12,001 bases of DNA from Fusobacteriaceae bacterium UBA2433 (lineage in GTDB: Bacteria > Fusobacteriota > Fusobacteriia > Fusobacteriales > Fusobacteriaceae). Positions 1 through 7,741 of the stretch are shown here, piece after piece; the stretch's first letter is position 1; every line of letters begins with the position of its first letter. The notes beneath the pieces are model-generated. The model made no database searches, was not told the DNA's origin, and saw nothing but the letters and a program-made list of their open reading frames with translations. The stretch spans positions 1 to 12,001 of the forward strand of contig DDQV01000167.1 of assembly GCA_002342785.1 (NCBI GenBank), written 5' to 3'. Position numbers and translations under genes: made by a program.

Positions 1-128
1 CTAAATAGATAGGATTTTTTATAAAATTTAATGAATAAAATATAAAATATACAAAATTATAACTGTTCATATTTATATAATAATTTATAGTTAATTAAAA
101 ATAAATCCTTAGTCTAACTATTTTCATG

Positions 129-158
129 TATATATTTTCACTTTAATGAAAATATATA
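129..158. repeat. 12-bp perfect inverted repeat in the sstT leader
   Basis: Arms 129-140 (TATATATTTTCA) and 147-158 (TGAAAATATATA) are perfect reverse complements around a 6-nt loop, CTTTAA. It could be a weak AT-only terminator of an upstream unit or an operator. The stem has only one G/C pair and is followed by A/T sequence without a clean T-run, so its role is open. Confidence 0.45.
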
Positions 159-302
159 TAATTTAAAAAAATATATTTTAATTTTAGTTACTAAAAAATA
201 GTATTTTCTAAACAAAAGTATCTTTTAAACTATATTAATGGTTAGAAAAAACATTTTTTGTGTTTATATAGTACTAAAAAACCTTTTTTATTACGTTTTA
301 AC

Positions 303-331
303 TTTAAATTAAAATGAAAGTGTGGTATTAT
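303..331 (+). promoter_or_regulatory. Candidate sstT promoter with extended -10
   Basis: A -10 element TATTAT (326-331) is preceded by TGG, giving a TG-N extended -10. A weak -35 TTTAAA (303-308) lies 17 nt upstream. Initiation near 338 would give a leader of about 100 nt before the sstT start. This is seen in sequence only; in such AT-rich DNA several other matches are possible. Confidence 0.4.
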
Positions 332-435
332 ATTATCAAATAATAAAAGTGTCCTATAAAATTAATATTTTCAAACAAATTAAAAGAAAGTAAATTAATT
401 AGGATACATAAATAAATTTAGAAGGTGGTAAAATT

Positions 436-1671
436 ATGTTTAGTAAATGGAATCAATTAAGTTTAGTAAAAAGAATAATTATTGGTTTAATTGTCGGAAT
501 TATATTGGCAATGATTGCACCAGAAACGGCAAAACCAGTTCAATTATTGGGATCATTATTCGTAGGAGCATTAAAAGCAGTAGCACCTATACTAGTATTT
601 TTCTTAGTAATGTCAGCAGTGTCACAACATAAACCTGGTCAAAAAACAAATATGAAATCAGTTATTAGTCTTTATCTTATTGGTACATTTTTAGCTGGTG
701 TTGTTGCTGTTGTAGGAAGTTTTATATTTCCAGTAACTATTGCTTTAGGAAAAGGAGTAGAAAATGTATCTCCTCCAAGTGGTGTTAGTGAAGTATTAAA
801 AACATTGTTGATGAACATTGTTGATAATCCAATCAATGCGTTATCAAATGCTAACTATATTGGAATCTTAGTTTGGGCATTATTATTAGGGGTAGCATTA
901 AAGCACGCTCCAGCTTCTACTAAAACAATGATTACAAATTTTTCAGATGCATTATCTCAAATTGTAAGATGGGTTATCCATTTAGCTCCATTTGGAATAA
1001 TGGGATTAGTATTCAATTCAATTGCAACTAGTGGATTAGAGTCACTATTAAATTATGGTAAATTATTAGGATTATTACTTGGAGCCATGGGATTTATGGC
1101 ACTGGTAGTAAATCCAGCAATTGCATTTGTTATGATGAAACAAAATCCTTATCCGTTGGTATTTAAATGTTTAAAACAAAGTGGAATTACAGCTTTCTTT
1201 ACTAGAAGTTCAGCTGCAAATATCCCGGTAAATATGGAATTATGTGAGGAACTAGGATTAGATAAAGATATGTATTCAGTATCTATTCCTTTAGGAGCTA
1301 CTATTAATATGGCAGGAGCAGCAATTACAATATCTGTGTTGACTCTTGCAGCAGTAAATACTTTAGGTATTCAAGTAGACTTTGGTACAGCTCTTATCTT
1401 AAGTATCTTATCAGCTGTCAGTGCTTGTGGAGCATCTGGTGTAGCAGGTGGATCATTACTTCTTATCCCATTAGCTTGTAGCTTGTTTGGTATCCCAAAT
1501 GAAGTAGCAATGCAAGTAGTTGGAGTTGGATTCGTTATAGGAGTAATTCAAGATTCTGTAGAAACTGGTCTTAACTCTTCAACAGATGCTTTATTTACAG
1601 CAGTAGCTGAATTTGCTGAGTGGAGAAAAATAGGTAAGAAAATAGTTATCAATAAAAACACTAATATATAA
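436..1671 (+). CDS. sstT: Serine/threonine:sodium symporter SstT
   Basis: This inner-membrane secondary transporter imports serine and threonine with Na+ and belongs to the dicarboxylate/amino acid:cation symporter (DAACS) family. The 411-residue product matches the usual length (E. coli SstT is about 414) and is collinear with it from memory. Conserved signatures are TRSSAANIPVNM (residues 256-267, serine-rich re-entrant loop), IPLGATINMAGAA (284-296) and QDSVETGLNSSTD (372-384, substrate and cation site). About eight membrane segments and two re-entrant loops are expected; hydrophobic stretches occur at roughly 12-27, 38-62, 76-103, 141-156, 180-233 and 285-370. The start is fixed by AAGGTGG at 422-428, 7 nt upstream. 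It is apparently monocistronic, with its own promoter and a strong terminator right after the stop. In an amino-acid-fermenting anaerobe it would supply carbon and energy substrates (inference). No damage is seen. Confidence 0.96.
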   Translation: MFSKWNQLSLVKRIIIGLIVGIILAMIAPETAKPVQLLGSLFVGALKAVAPILVFFLVMSAVSQHKPGQKTNMKSVISLYLIGTFLAGVVAVVGSFIFPVTIALGKGVENVSPPSGVSEVLKTLLMNIVDNPINALSNANYIGILVWALLLGVALKHAPASTKTMITNFSDALSQIVRWVIHLAPFGIMGLVFNSIATSGLESLLNYGKLLGLLLGAMGFMALVVNPAIAFVMMKQNPYPLVFKCLKQSGITAFFTRSSAANIPVNMELCEELGLDKDMYSVSIPLGATINMAGAAITISVLTLAAVNTLGIQVDFGTALILSILSAVSACGASGVAGGSLLLIPLACSLFGIPNEVAMQVVGVGFVIGVIQDSVETGLNSSTDALFTAVAEFAEWRKIGKKIVINKNTNI

Positions 1672-1678
1672 AAATAAA

Positions 1679-1706
1679 ACCCTCAGAAAATTCTGAGGGT
1701 TTTTTA
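1679..1706 (+). terminator. Rho-independent terminator of sstT
   Basis: Arms 1679-1688 (ACCCTCAGAA) and 1691-1700 (TTCTGAGGGT) form a perfect stem followed by a T-run (1700-1706). It begins 8 nt after the sstT stop. The A-rich left flank could let it work in the other direction, but mntP ends about 250 nt away. Confidence 0.93.
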
Positions 1707-1956
1707 TTTCTATTATAATTTTTCTAAAAAAATTTCTACCTCTATTAAAAAATGAATAACGAAAATTTTCTAATTAATTCTATCTTGAGATTAAATACAT
1801 ATTAATCAACAACATATAATGCACAAGCTAAAGAATTACCAAGTTAAAAAAAAATAATTAGAATCCCTAAAAGAAATACTAAAAGATTATATTTAATTAA
1901 CATTGTAAGTAATTTTATTAAAATTAAAGAAAGACAACTCAAATTCTATAAATATA
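1707..1956. other. Gene-free spacer between sstT and mntP
   Basis: AT-rich convergent spacer with no coding signal, tRNA or stable hairpin. No clear terminator is visible for mntP on the minus strand. Confidence 0.6.
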
Positions 1957-2505
1957 TTACACCAATATTTTGATCCCCATTGCTATAAGAATTATTCCCC
2001 CTGCATACTCTGCCTTTGCTCCTAGTAACTGACCGACTTTATTTCCTAAATAAACTCCTACAGAAGATAAGATAAAAGTAATCACTCCTATTATAGCTAC
2101 GGAAAAATAAATATTTAAATCAGGTAGTAATGAAAAGGAAAATCCTACAGCCAATGCATCTATACTAGTTGCTATTCCTAAAACTATAATATTAGAAGGT
2201 TTCTCACATCTTCCGTGAATATCACATCTTCCAAATCCTCTAGCGTCTACTATCATCTTAATACCTATAAAAACAAGTAACCCAAAAGCTATCAAATGAT
2301 CAAACTTTGCCATTTCATCATAAAATAATCCTCCCAATGTCCAACCTAAAAGAGGCATGATCCCTTGAAAAATTCCAAATACTAATGCTATTTTAAATAT
2401 TGATTTAATGCATAGTCTTCTCAGAGATATTCCTTCAGTTAACGATACTGCAAATGCATCCATAGCCAATCCTATAGATATAAATAAAAGTGATGTAAAG
2501 TTCAT
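1957..2505 (-). CDS. mntP: Manganese efflux pump MntP
   Basis: This small inner-membrane exporter removes excess Mn2+ (MntP, formerly DUF204/YebN). The 182 residues match the family's usual length (E. coli 188). The two internal homologous halves each carry the hallmark acidic transmembrane motif: GLAMDAFAVS with Asp16 near the N-terminus and TSIDALAVG with Asp116 in the second half. Six membrane helices fit the hydrophobic pattern. The cytoplasmic loop between the halves contains CDIHGRC (94-100), with two cysteines and a histidine that could bind metal (inference). The start is supported by AGGAGG at 2510-2515, a few bases upstream. It has its own promoter and diverges from the DUF2914 gene. 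The leader from the predicted transcription start is only about 40 nt, too short for the yybP-ykoY Mn2+ riboswitch that often controls this gene elsewhere. Confidence 0.95.
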   Translation of the reverse strand: MNFTSLLFISIGLAMDAFAVSLTEGISLRRLCIKSIFKIALVFGIFQGIMPLLGWTLGGLFYDEMAKFDHLIAFGLLVFIGIKMIVDARGFGRCDIHGRCEKPSNIIVLGIATSIDALAVGFSFSLLPDLNIYFSVAIIGVITFILSSVGVYLGNKVGQLLGAKAEYAGGIILIAMGIKILV

Positions 2506-2551
2506 AAATTCCTCCTGGATTTATAGCGATAAATAGTTTATTATAATAATT

Positions 2552-2580
2552 ATTATACTAGAATATCTCTTTTATGTCTT
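2552..2580 (-). promoter_or_regulatory. Candidate mntP promoter
   Basis: On the minus strand, AAGACA (2575-2580) and a perfect TATAAT (2552-2557) are separated by exactly 17 nt. Transcription would start near 2545, about 40 nt before the mntP ATG. Just downstream lies CGATAAATAG (2527-2536), which recurs at 2687-2696. Confidence 0.55.
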
Positions 2581-2728
2581 ATTAAATTAATTTTGAATGA
2601 TTTTTGATTAAAATTATATTTAATAATTTATATATACAATAAAAATAATACTTTTTTATCCATTTATTTTATTTTTAAACTTACAACGATAAATAGATAC
2701 AATTAAATTACTAATTTTATGTAAATAC

Positions 2729-2757
2729 TTGTAAAAGTTTTGATTTAAAGCTAAAAT
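2729..2757 (+). promoter_or_regulatory. Candidate promoter of the DUF2914 gene
   Basis: TTGTAA (2729-2734) and TAAAAT (2752-2757) are 17 nt apart, each one or two bases from the sigma-70-type consensus. The predicted transcription start near 2764 leaves a leader of about 70 nt. The rest of 2506-2832, apart from this and the mntP promoter, shows only AT-rich sequence. Confidence 0.5.
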
Positions 2758-2832
2758 GTTAATAAGCGAATTAACTATAAATTATATTTAAATTAAATTT
2801 TTATATAATAACTATTTTAAAGGAGGAAAACG

Positions 2833-3234
2833 ATGAAAAAATTATTAATAAGTATGCTGATTATTCTTGGTTCTCTTGTAACTTACGGGAAGTCTAAAGA
2901 TAATAATTCCTATTATCTTAATAGGGCCATTTTAACTAACGAAGTCGTAAAAAAAGAACCCGTTAGAAAAATAGATACATTCAAATTATATTCTAGAGGA
3001 TATTTTTACACTGAATTTAAAGATATAGGAGATGAAAAAATTATTTATCATAACTGGTACTTACTTCAAAAAAATGGTGAAAAAACTCTTATGGCCTCTA
3101 TTCCATTAAAAATATCTGGATCTAGGTGGAGAACTTGGTCTAATAAAAATTTATTTTTATCTGGAAAATGGTCTGTAGAAGTAACTGATGGAAATAATAG
3201 AATTTTTTCTAAAAAAGAATTTAACGTCAAATAA
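2833..3234 (+). CDS. Exported DUF2914-domain protein
   Basis: A 133-residue protein with a lysine-rich start and hydrophobic core (residues 1-19), ending near TYG. This looks like a cleavable signal peptide, so the mature protein is probably periplasmic or extracytoplasmic. Residues about 31-130 match DUF2914 as I remember it: a lead-in with EPV (42-44), then aromatic strands, HNWY (73-76), RWRTWS (98-103) and GKWSVEV (111-117). The fold is a small beta-sandwich of unknown function; in other bacteria the domain also occurs fused to membrane or regulatory segments. The start is set by AAAGGAGG at 2819-2826, 6 nt upstream. It has its own promoter and terminator, so it is not co-transcribed with the penicillin-binding protein gene that follows. 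A function in the envelope is only suggested by location. I do not assign a gene name. Confidence 0.82.
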   Translation: MKKLLISMLIILGSLVTYGKSKDNNSYYLNRAILTNEVVKKEPVRKIDTFKLYSRGYFYTEFKDIGDEKIIYHNWYLLQKNGEKTLMASIPLKISGSRWRTWSNKNLFLSGKWSVEVTDGNNRIFSKKEFNVK

Positions 3235-3254
3235 TTTATCAGAATATATTAAGG

Positions 3255-3286
3255 AGAGTTAGATATTTATCTAACTCTTTTTTTTT
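3255..3286 (+). terminator. Terminator of the DUF2914 gene
   Basis: Stem AGAGTTAGA/TCTAACTCT (3255-3263 and 3270-3278) is followed by a run of Ts to 3286. The T-run sits just upstream of the -10 element of the next gene (3298-3303), so the end of one unit and the start of the next nearly touch. Confidence 0.9.
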
Positions 3287-3294
3287 AATTTTTA

Positions 3295-3303
3295 TGATAT
3301 AAT
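3295..3303 (+). promoter_or_regulatory. Extended -10 promoter of the class A PBP gene
   Basis: TG-A-TATAAT at 3295-3303 is a perfect extended -10. The position 17 nt upstream (3275-3280, CTCTTT) is not a good -35, which an extended -10 can tolerate. Initiation near 3310 would place the AAAAT repeats inside the first bases of the mRNA. Confidence 0.6.
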
Positions 3304-3310
3304 TAATAAT

Positions 3311-3329
3311 AAAATAAAATAAAATAAAA
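3311..3329 (+). repeat. AAAAT pentanucleotide tandem repeat in the PBP leader
   Basis: Three perfect AAAAT units (3311-3325) are followed by a partial unit, AAAA, that runs into the ribosome binding site AAGGA (3328-3332). Sitting between the -10 element and the Shine-Dalgarno sequence, it is a short slippage-prone tract. Only three to four copies are present, so variability is possible but not shown. Confidence 0.7.
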
Positions 3330-3343
3330 GGAATGGTTATTTA

Positions 3344-5404
3344 ATGAATTCTATAAAAAAAATTGTCAGTTTTTTTAAAAAGCAAAGAAAAAGAATACGT
3401 ATTTTTATTTTAGCAGTGTTCTTTTTCCTTATAGGGTTAAGTGCTATCACATATTTTTCTATTAAAGGAGAGATTGCCTCTTACACATCTTCAGAGCCAA
3501 TTATAGTATATGATAAGGATGAAAATATTATAGATTATTTGTCAAAACAAAAAGGCGAAAATGCAAATATTAAAGATATACCTATCTATTTACAGAAATC
3601 TTTTATTGCTGTGGAAGATAAAAGATTTTATTCCCATCATGGATTAGATGTATGGAGATTGGGAAAAGCAATCTTAGTAAATTTATCTAAAGGTAGGATA
3701 GCTCAAGGTGGAAGCACTATCTCACAACAACTAGCCAAAAATGCTTTTTTATCTAATGAACGAACATTTACTCGTAAATTTAAAGAAGTTATTATAACAT
3801 TTGAGATAGAACGACTCTACTCTAAAGATAAAATTTTAGAAAAATATCTTAATGAAATTTATTTTGGATTTGGGTCATATGGTGTAAGAGAAGCAGCTAA
3901 AGATATATTTAATAAAGATATCTCTGAGATAAATCTTGCAGAAAGTGCTATGTTAGCTGGTGTTCCTAATAGACCAAATATATATAACCCTAGAAAAAAT
4001 TTAGAAGCTTCATTAAAAAGAGCTCATCTAATTTTAAGACTTATGTTAAATCAAAATTATATTTCGCAAAATGAATATGATATAGCTATGAAACATAAAT
4101 TTATTATGGAATCAAATTATAAAAAAACTTCTCCTCTCAATAAAGATACAACAATTATCATAAAAGAAGGTCGACGTAAAAGAGAGTCTACAAAAACACC
4201 TGATTTTTTAGATATAGTAGAGGAAAAACTAGTTGATTTAGTAAAATCATCTGTCTTATCTAAAGGTGGATTTAAAGTCTATACTACTTTAGATAACAAT
4301 ATACAAAAAATTGCAAAAGAAAAATTTGAAAATTATTCAAAATTTAAATTAGATAAAAAACTTCAAGGTGCAATGGTTACTCTAGATGCTAAAACAGGAG
4401 AGGTTAGAAGTATTATAGGTGGAAAAGGATATCGATCTGGTAATTTTAATCGTAGTATTGATGCTAAAAGACAGATTGGATCTACTTTTAAGCCTTTTAT
4501 ATACTATACTGCTCTAAAAAAAGGATATACAATGAATCAAATTATAGATGGTTCTAACACCAAATATGGCGATTGGTCTCCTAAAAATTATAGTAATGCT
4601 CAATATAAAAATATTACCCTTATACAATCATTAGAAAAATCAGTCAATACAGTCGCTGTAAAATTATTAAATGATGTGGGAATAGATAATGTTATCAATA
4701 ATTTTACTCAAACAGGAGTAAATGTTAAATTTAATAAAGATCTTACAATAGCTTTGGGATCTACTAGTGCTAGTCCATTAGAATTAGCGTCTTCATATCT
4801 TCCATTTGCCAATGGTGGAACGGCTTATAAAAATTCATTTATTAATCGAATCGAAGATGTTAATGGTAAAATTATTTATGAAAATACTAATTTAAAAGGA
4901 CAAAAAATCTATGATCCTATAAATACCTCTCTTACGACTTATATGTTAGAAAAAGTAGTAGAAAATGGATCTGGAAGAGGATCTAAATTATACTCTCAAC
5001 ATGGATTTAGTGTAGATCAAGGTGGAAAGACAGGAACTTCTAATGATTTTAGATCTGCTTGGTATGTGGGATTTACTCCTGATTATGTAACTGTAGTCTA
5101 TATAGGTTATGATGATAACACCTCTATGCCAAATAATTCTTCTGGTGGACGTATGGCAGTTCCTTTATGGAAAGAATATTATCAAACAATGATCGATAGA
5201 AAAATATATAATCCTGGCTCATTTGATTTTATAGATGAAAATATAAAAAATGGAGAATTGATTCGCAGAAATATCGACCTTCGTGATGGAAAGATAAAAA
5301 GAGCACCTCGAGAATTTAAAAGAGAAGTATTATTTAAAAAAGGACAAGTTCCCTATACCATTACTGAAAAAATATTTAAAAAATTAAAAGGATGGTTTAA
5401 TTAG
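3344..5404 (+). CDS. Bifunctional class A penicillin-binding protein (PBP1A-type)
   Basis: The enzyme polymerises lipid II glycan chains and cross-links peptides at the outer face of the inner membrane. The order is a basic cytoplasmic start (4-19), one membrane anchor (about 20-40), a GT51 glycosyltransferase (about 60-235) and a transpeptidase (about 340-610). GT51 shows AVEDKRFYSHHG with catalytic Glu91, GGSTISQQLAKN (122-133) and LNEIYFG (169-175). The transpeptidase has all three catalytic motifs: S380-TFK, S433-VN and K562-TG. The 686 residues are in the normal PBP1A range, with a short basic tail and no extra C-terminal domain. The chosen start has AAGGA 11 nt upstream; a closer ATG at 3333 opens only a 3-codon frame (ending TAA at 3342-3344) that overlaps the real start. 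It is monocistronic, with its own promoter, and converges on the PqqD-like gene. The subtype (1A, or a 2D-like variant) is less certain than the class. Confidence 0.95.
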   Translation: MNSIKKIVSFFKKQRKRIRIFILAVFFFLIGLSAITYFSIKGEIASYTSSEPIIVYDKDENIIDYLSKQKGENANIKDIPIYLQKSFIAVEDKRFYSHHGLDVWRLGKAILVNLSKGRIAQGGSTISQQLAKNAFLSNERTFTRKFKEVIITFEIERLYSKDKILEKYLNEIYFGFGSYGVREAAKDIFNKDISEINLAESAMLAGVPNRPNIYNPRKNLEASLKRAHLILRLMLNQNYISQNEYDIAMKHKFIMESNYKKTSPLNKDTTIIIKEGRRKRESTKTPDFLDIVEEKLVDLVKSSVLSKGGFKVYTTLDNNIQKIAKEKFENYSKFKLDKKLQGAMVTLDAKTGEVRSIIGGKGYRSGNFNRSIDAKRQIGSTFKPFIYYTALKKGYTMNQIIDGSNTKYGDWSPKNYSNAQYKNITLIQSLEKSVNTVAVKLLNDVGIDNVINNFTQTGVNVKFNKDLTIALGSTSASPLELASSYLPFANGGTAYKNSFINRIEDVNGKIIYENTNLKGQKIYDPINTSLTTYMLEKVVENGSGRGSKLYSQHGFSVDQGGKTGTSNDFRSAWYVGFTPDYVTVVYIGYDDNTSMPNNSSGGRMAVPLWKEYYQTMIDRKIYNPGSFDFIDENIKNGELIRRNIDLRDGKIKRAPREFKREVLFKKGQVPYTITEKIFKKLKGWFN

Positions 5405-5434
5405 AACTTAAAATTGATATAAAAATATAGATAA

Positions 5435-5469
5435 AAAAATTCTCCAAAATATAATTTTGGAGAATTTTT
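5435..5469. terminator. Bidirectional terminator between the PBP and PqqD-like genes
   Basis: Perfect 16-nt arms (5435-5450 and 5454-5469) centred on a 3-nt loop contain the core TCTCC/GGAGA. A-runs on the left and T-runs on the right make it usable from both strands. It starts about 30 nt after the PBP stop and 5 nt after the PqqD-like stop. Confidence 0.92.
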
Positions 5470-5473
5470 AATT

Positions 5474-5815
5474 TTAATCAAATTTTTTAAAATCAATTAT
5501 TTTTTTATTTTTCAATAATCTTACAAACATAAATACTCTCTTTTGCATAGATTCATAACTATCTTTTTCTTTTTCAAGAAGAATATTAATAATATCATAG
5601 ACTGTATTTTTCCCATCAATATTTTCCCAAACTACACTTCCAAGGCCTTCTAATTCTAAAGAGCTTGTACTACTTTTTTTAGTCATCCATCTTAAAAATT
5701 TCTGTAGCAAACTATCATGAATAAAAATAAGATGGATATTTCCATTTTGTTTTTTATAATTTAAATGAAGTTTCACAGGAATAACGTCTAAAAAATTTTT
5801 TTCATTTTTTTTCAT
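5474..5815 (-). CDS. PqqD-like (RRE-fold) small protein
   Basis: A 113-residue soluble protein. Residues about 53-110 fit the PqqD winged-helix family: LELEGLGSVVWENIDG (53-68), then TVYDI and an amphipathic helix ending in KNKKIIDF. PqqD itself binds the PqqA precursor peptide, and related domains act as RiPP recognition elements. The N-terminal 45 residues, starting with FLDVIPVK, are an extension also seen, as far as I recall, in stand-alone PqqD-like proteins of Clostridia. The start is 9 nt after the OPT stop, and its ribosome binding site AAGGAG (5821-5826) overlaps that stop codon (TAAGGAG), so the pair is a translationally coupled operon. No radical SAM enzyme or precursor peptide is visible nearby, so a role in peptide modification cannot be claimed. 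It may bind the transporter or its peptide cargo (inference). Confidence 0.8.
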   Translation of the reverse strand: MKKNEKNFLDVIPVKLHLNYKKQNGNIHLIFIHDSLLQKFLRWMTKKSSTSSLELEGLGSVVWENIDGKNTVYDIINILLEKEKDSYESMQKRVFMFVRLLKNKKIIDFKKFD

Positions 5816-5824
5816 CTTTTCTCC

Positions 5825-7741
5825 TTATTCTGATAATTCTTCATTAGAACCTTTTCCAGAAATCACTTGAGTGTAGATCCAAGTAGCTAGTGCTATAAAG
5901 ATTATAAATCCTACAGTAGAATTTGTAGTAATTGCTCCAAATTTAGCACCAAATACTGATAAATCTTTTCCTAAAGTTATAAATACTGCCAATAAAATAC
6001 CTATTAAAGCATCTCCAGCAACTAGTCCAGAGCATAATAATATTCCTTTTTCTATCCTTCCTTTTTGTTCTTTTACATTTGATAAAAACTTTTTCTCAAC
6101 AAATGATCTTACTAAAGCTCCAGTTAGAATAGCAGATGATAAATGAATTGGTAAATACAATCCTAAAGCAATTGGTAGGATAGGTAATCCTAAAAAGTTA
6201 ATAATGATACCAATAACTATACCAATAATAACTAATGTCCAAGGAATATCCCCTGTCATAACACCCTCTGATAACATTCTCATCAATCCAGCTTGAGGAG
6301 CAGGAACATCTACAGAACCCAATCCAAAAGCTTTGTGTAACATAAGTACTACTCCACCAGCTGCAAATGCAGATACAATTAAACCAGCAAACATTGCCCA
6401 TTCAATTTTCTTAGGTGTTCCACCAACTAAATATGTATGTTTTAAACTTTGTGCTACTCCACCAGATGTTGCTATTGCTATACAGACTAAACCAGCTGAT
6501 ATGATAGCCATAATTTTTCCTAATTCAGGATCTACTCCTGATAATTTTATAACTGATGCAATCACTAATAACGATGCAATAGTCATTCCAGATACAGGAT
6601 TGTTTGATGCACCCATAATTCCAGTCATCCTTGCAGATACTACACCAAAGAAAAATGAGAAGAATATTACTAAAAATGATACAATCATTCCCACTTTAGG
6701 TATTCCCGTTGACAATGGTAATAACCATACAATTAAAAATACTCCAATAGCTCCTGCTCCAACATATGTTAACGGTGTATCTATATGTTGTCTTTCCATT
6801 TTATGAGTAGTTTTTTCAGCTTTTAAACCTTTTATAGCTTCTTTGAAAGAACCAATAATAGCAGGGGCTGACTTAGCTAACGAAATAAATCCACCTGCAG
6901 CAACTCCTCCTGCTCCTATATATCTAATATAATTAGACCATATTTCAATAGCTGACATTTCAGAAATTAATTTAGTTGCAGGAAAAATTGGTGACGATGC
7001 TCCTGCTCCTATAAACTTAATCAATGGAATAAAACCAAACCAAGCTAACAACGCTCCAGAGAACATTAATATAGCTACTCCTGTTCCAACTATAAATCCA
7101 ACACCTAATAATGATGCTACTGCATTAAATCCAAAAGCTGTTCCTAATTTAGCAATAACCCAAGTTGGTCCTTCAGACCATAGTCCTAGTCCACCAGATA
7201 GAAATTTAAAAATTCCTCCCATTCCTAAACCTTTTAATACAGTTTTAAATCCTTCGCCACCTTTATTAGCATTTACTAAGATTTCATAAGCCGCCACTGA
7301 TTCAGGAAATAATAATATTCCATGCTCTTCAACTATTAGATATTCTCTAAATGGAACAACAAATAATATACCTATTAATCCACCTAATATAGTTATAATA
7401 GCTATAGACAACATACTTAAATCATGTCCCCATATTATAATAGCTGGCAGTGTAAAAATTATCCCACCTGCAAGAGATTCTCCTACTGCAGCTACTGAAG
7501 CTACTAAGTTCGCTTCTAATATAGAATTTTTTTTGAATACAGCTTTTAATACTCCTGTTCCCAAAATCGCTGCAGGAATTGCTGCCGCTATTGTTATACC
7601 TGTTTTCAAACCTAAATATACATTTGATGCTGCAAAGATTACTGCAAATAATATACCTAACCCAACTGAAACAGTTGTAGCTTCAGACATAACAGTATCC
7701 ATAGATATAAATGGTTTAAATTGTTTCTTTTTCTCGTTCAT
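5825..7741 (-). CDS. OPT-family oligopeptide transporter
   Basis: A 638-residue, very hydrophobic inner-membrane protein with about 14-16 membrane segments, matching the prokaryotic OPT (oligopeptide transporter/YSL-related) family in length and motifs. Seen are NVYLGLKTG (40-48), the hallmark NNPVSGMT (380-387) preceded by SARMTG (369-374), and the C-terminal LGLYLPIHLS (526-535) and LVAGDALIGI (573-582). Family members are proton-coupled and carry small peptides or metal-chelate complexes; the substrate of this one is not predictable from sequence. The start follows AAGGGGG (7748-7754) by 6 nt. It is the first gene of an operon with the PqqD-like gene and has a good promoter at 7794-7822. 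Long open frames antisense to it (for example 6333-6806) are shadows of its alanine/glycine/valine-rich codons. No damage is seen. Confidence 0.94.
   Translation of the reverse strand: MNEKKKQFKPFISMDTVMSEATTVSVGLGILFAVIFAASNVYLGLKTGITIAAAIPAAILGTGVLKAVFKKNSILEANLVASVAAVGESLAGGIIFTLPAIIIWGHDLSMLSIAIITILGGLIGILFVVPFREYLIVEEHGILLFPESVAAYEILVNANKGGEGFKTVLKGLGMGGIFKFLSGGLGLWSEGPTWVIAKLGTAFGFNAVASLLGVGFIVGTGVAILMFSGALLAWFGFIPLIKFIGAGASSPIFPATKLISEMSAIEIWSNYIRYIGAGGVAAGGFISLAKSAPAIIGSFKEAIKGLKAEKTTHKMERQHIDTPLTYVGAGAIGVFLIVWLLPLSTGIPKVGMIVSFLVIFFSFFFGVVSARMTGIMGASNNPVSGMTIASLLVIASVIKLSGVDPELGKIMAIISAGLVCIAIATSGGVAQSLKHTYLVGGTPKKIEWAMFAGLIVSAFAAGGVVLMLHKAFGLGSVDVPAPQAGLMRMLSEGVMTGDIPWTLVIIGIVIGIIINFLGLPILPIALGLYLPIHLSSAILTGALVRSFVEKKFLSNVKEQKGRIEKGILLCSGLVAGDALIGILLAVFITLGKDLSVFGAKFGAITTNSTVGFIIFIALATWIYTQVISGKGSNEELSE

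Larger units (their letters stand above)
1..435. other. AT-rich gene-free leader upstream of sstT
   Basis: No reading frame of meaningful length is seen on either strand, and stop codons are dense in all frames. The stretch is almost entirely A/T. It holds a 12-bp perfect inverted repeat (129-158), a plausible promoter (303-331) and the sstT ribosome binding site. I recognise no riboswitch core. It may also contain the tail of the transcription unit to the left. Confidence 0.7.

Noticed and set aside
2506..2580. yybP-ykoY manganese riboswitch upstream of mntP
   Set aside because: The predicted leader is about 40 nt and lacks the GC-rich conserved loops of that element.
6333..6806. 157-codon plus-strand ORF inside the OPT gene
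   Set aside because: It is fully antisense to a gene with clear family motifs, its composition (Pro, Thr, Asn, Ile) mirrors OPT codons, and it has no ribosome binding site. The same applies to 7533-7766 and 6198-6401 within the OPT gene, 9414-9647 within the DUF819 gene and 447-632 within sstT.
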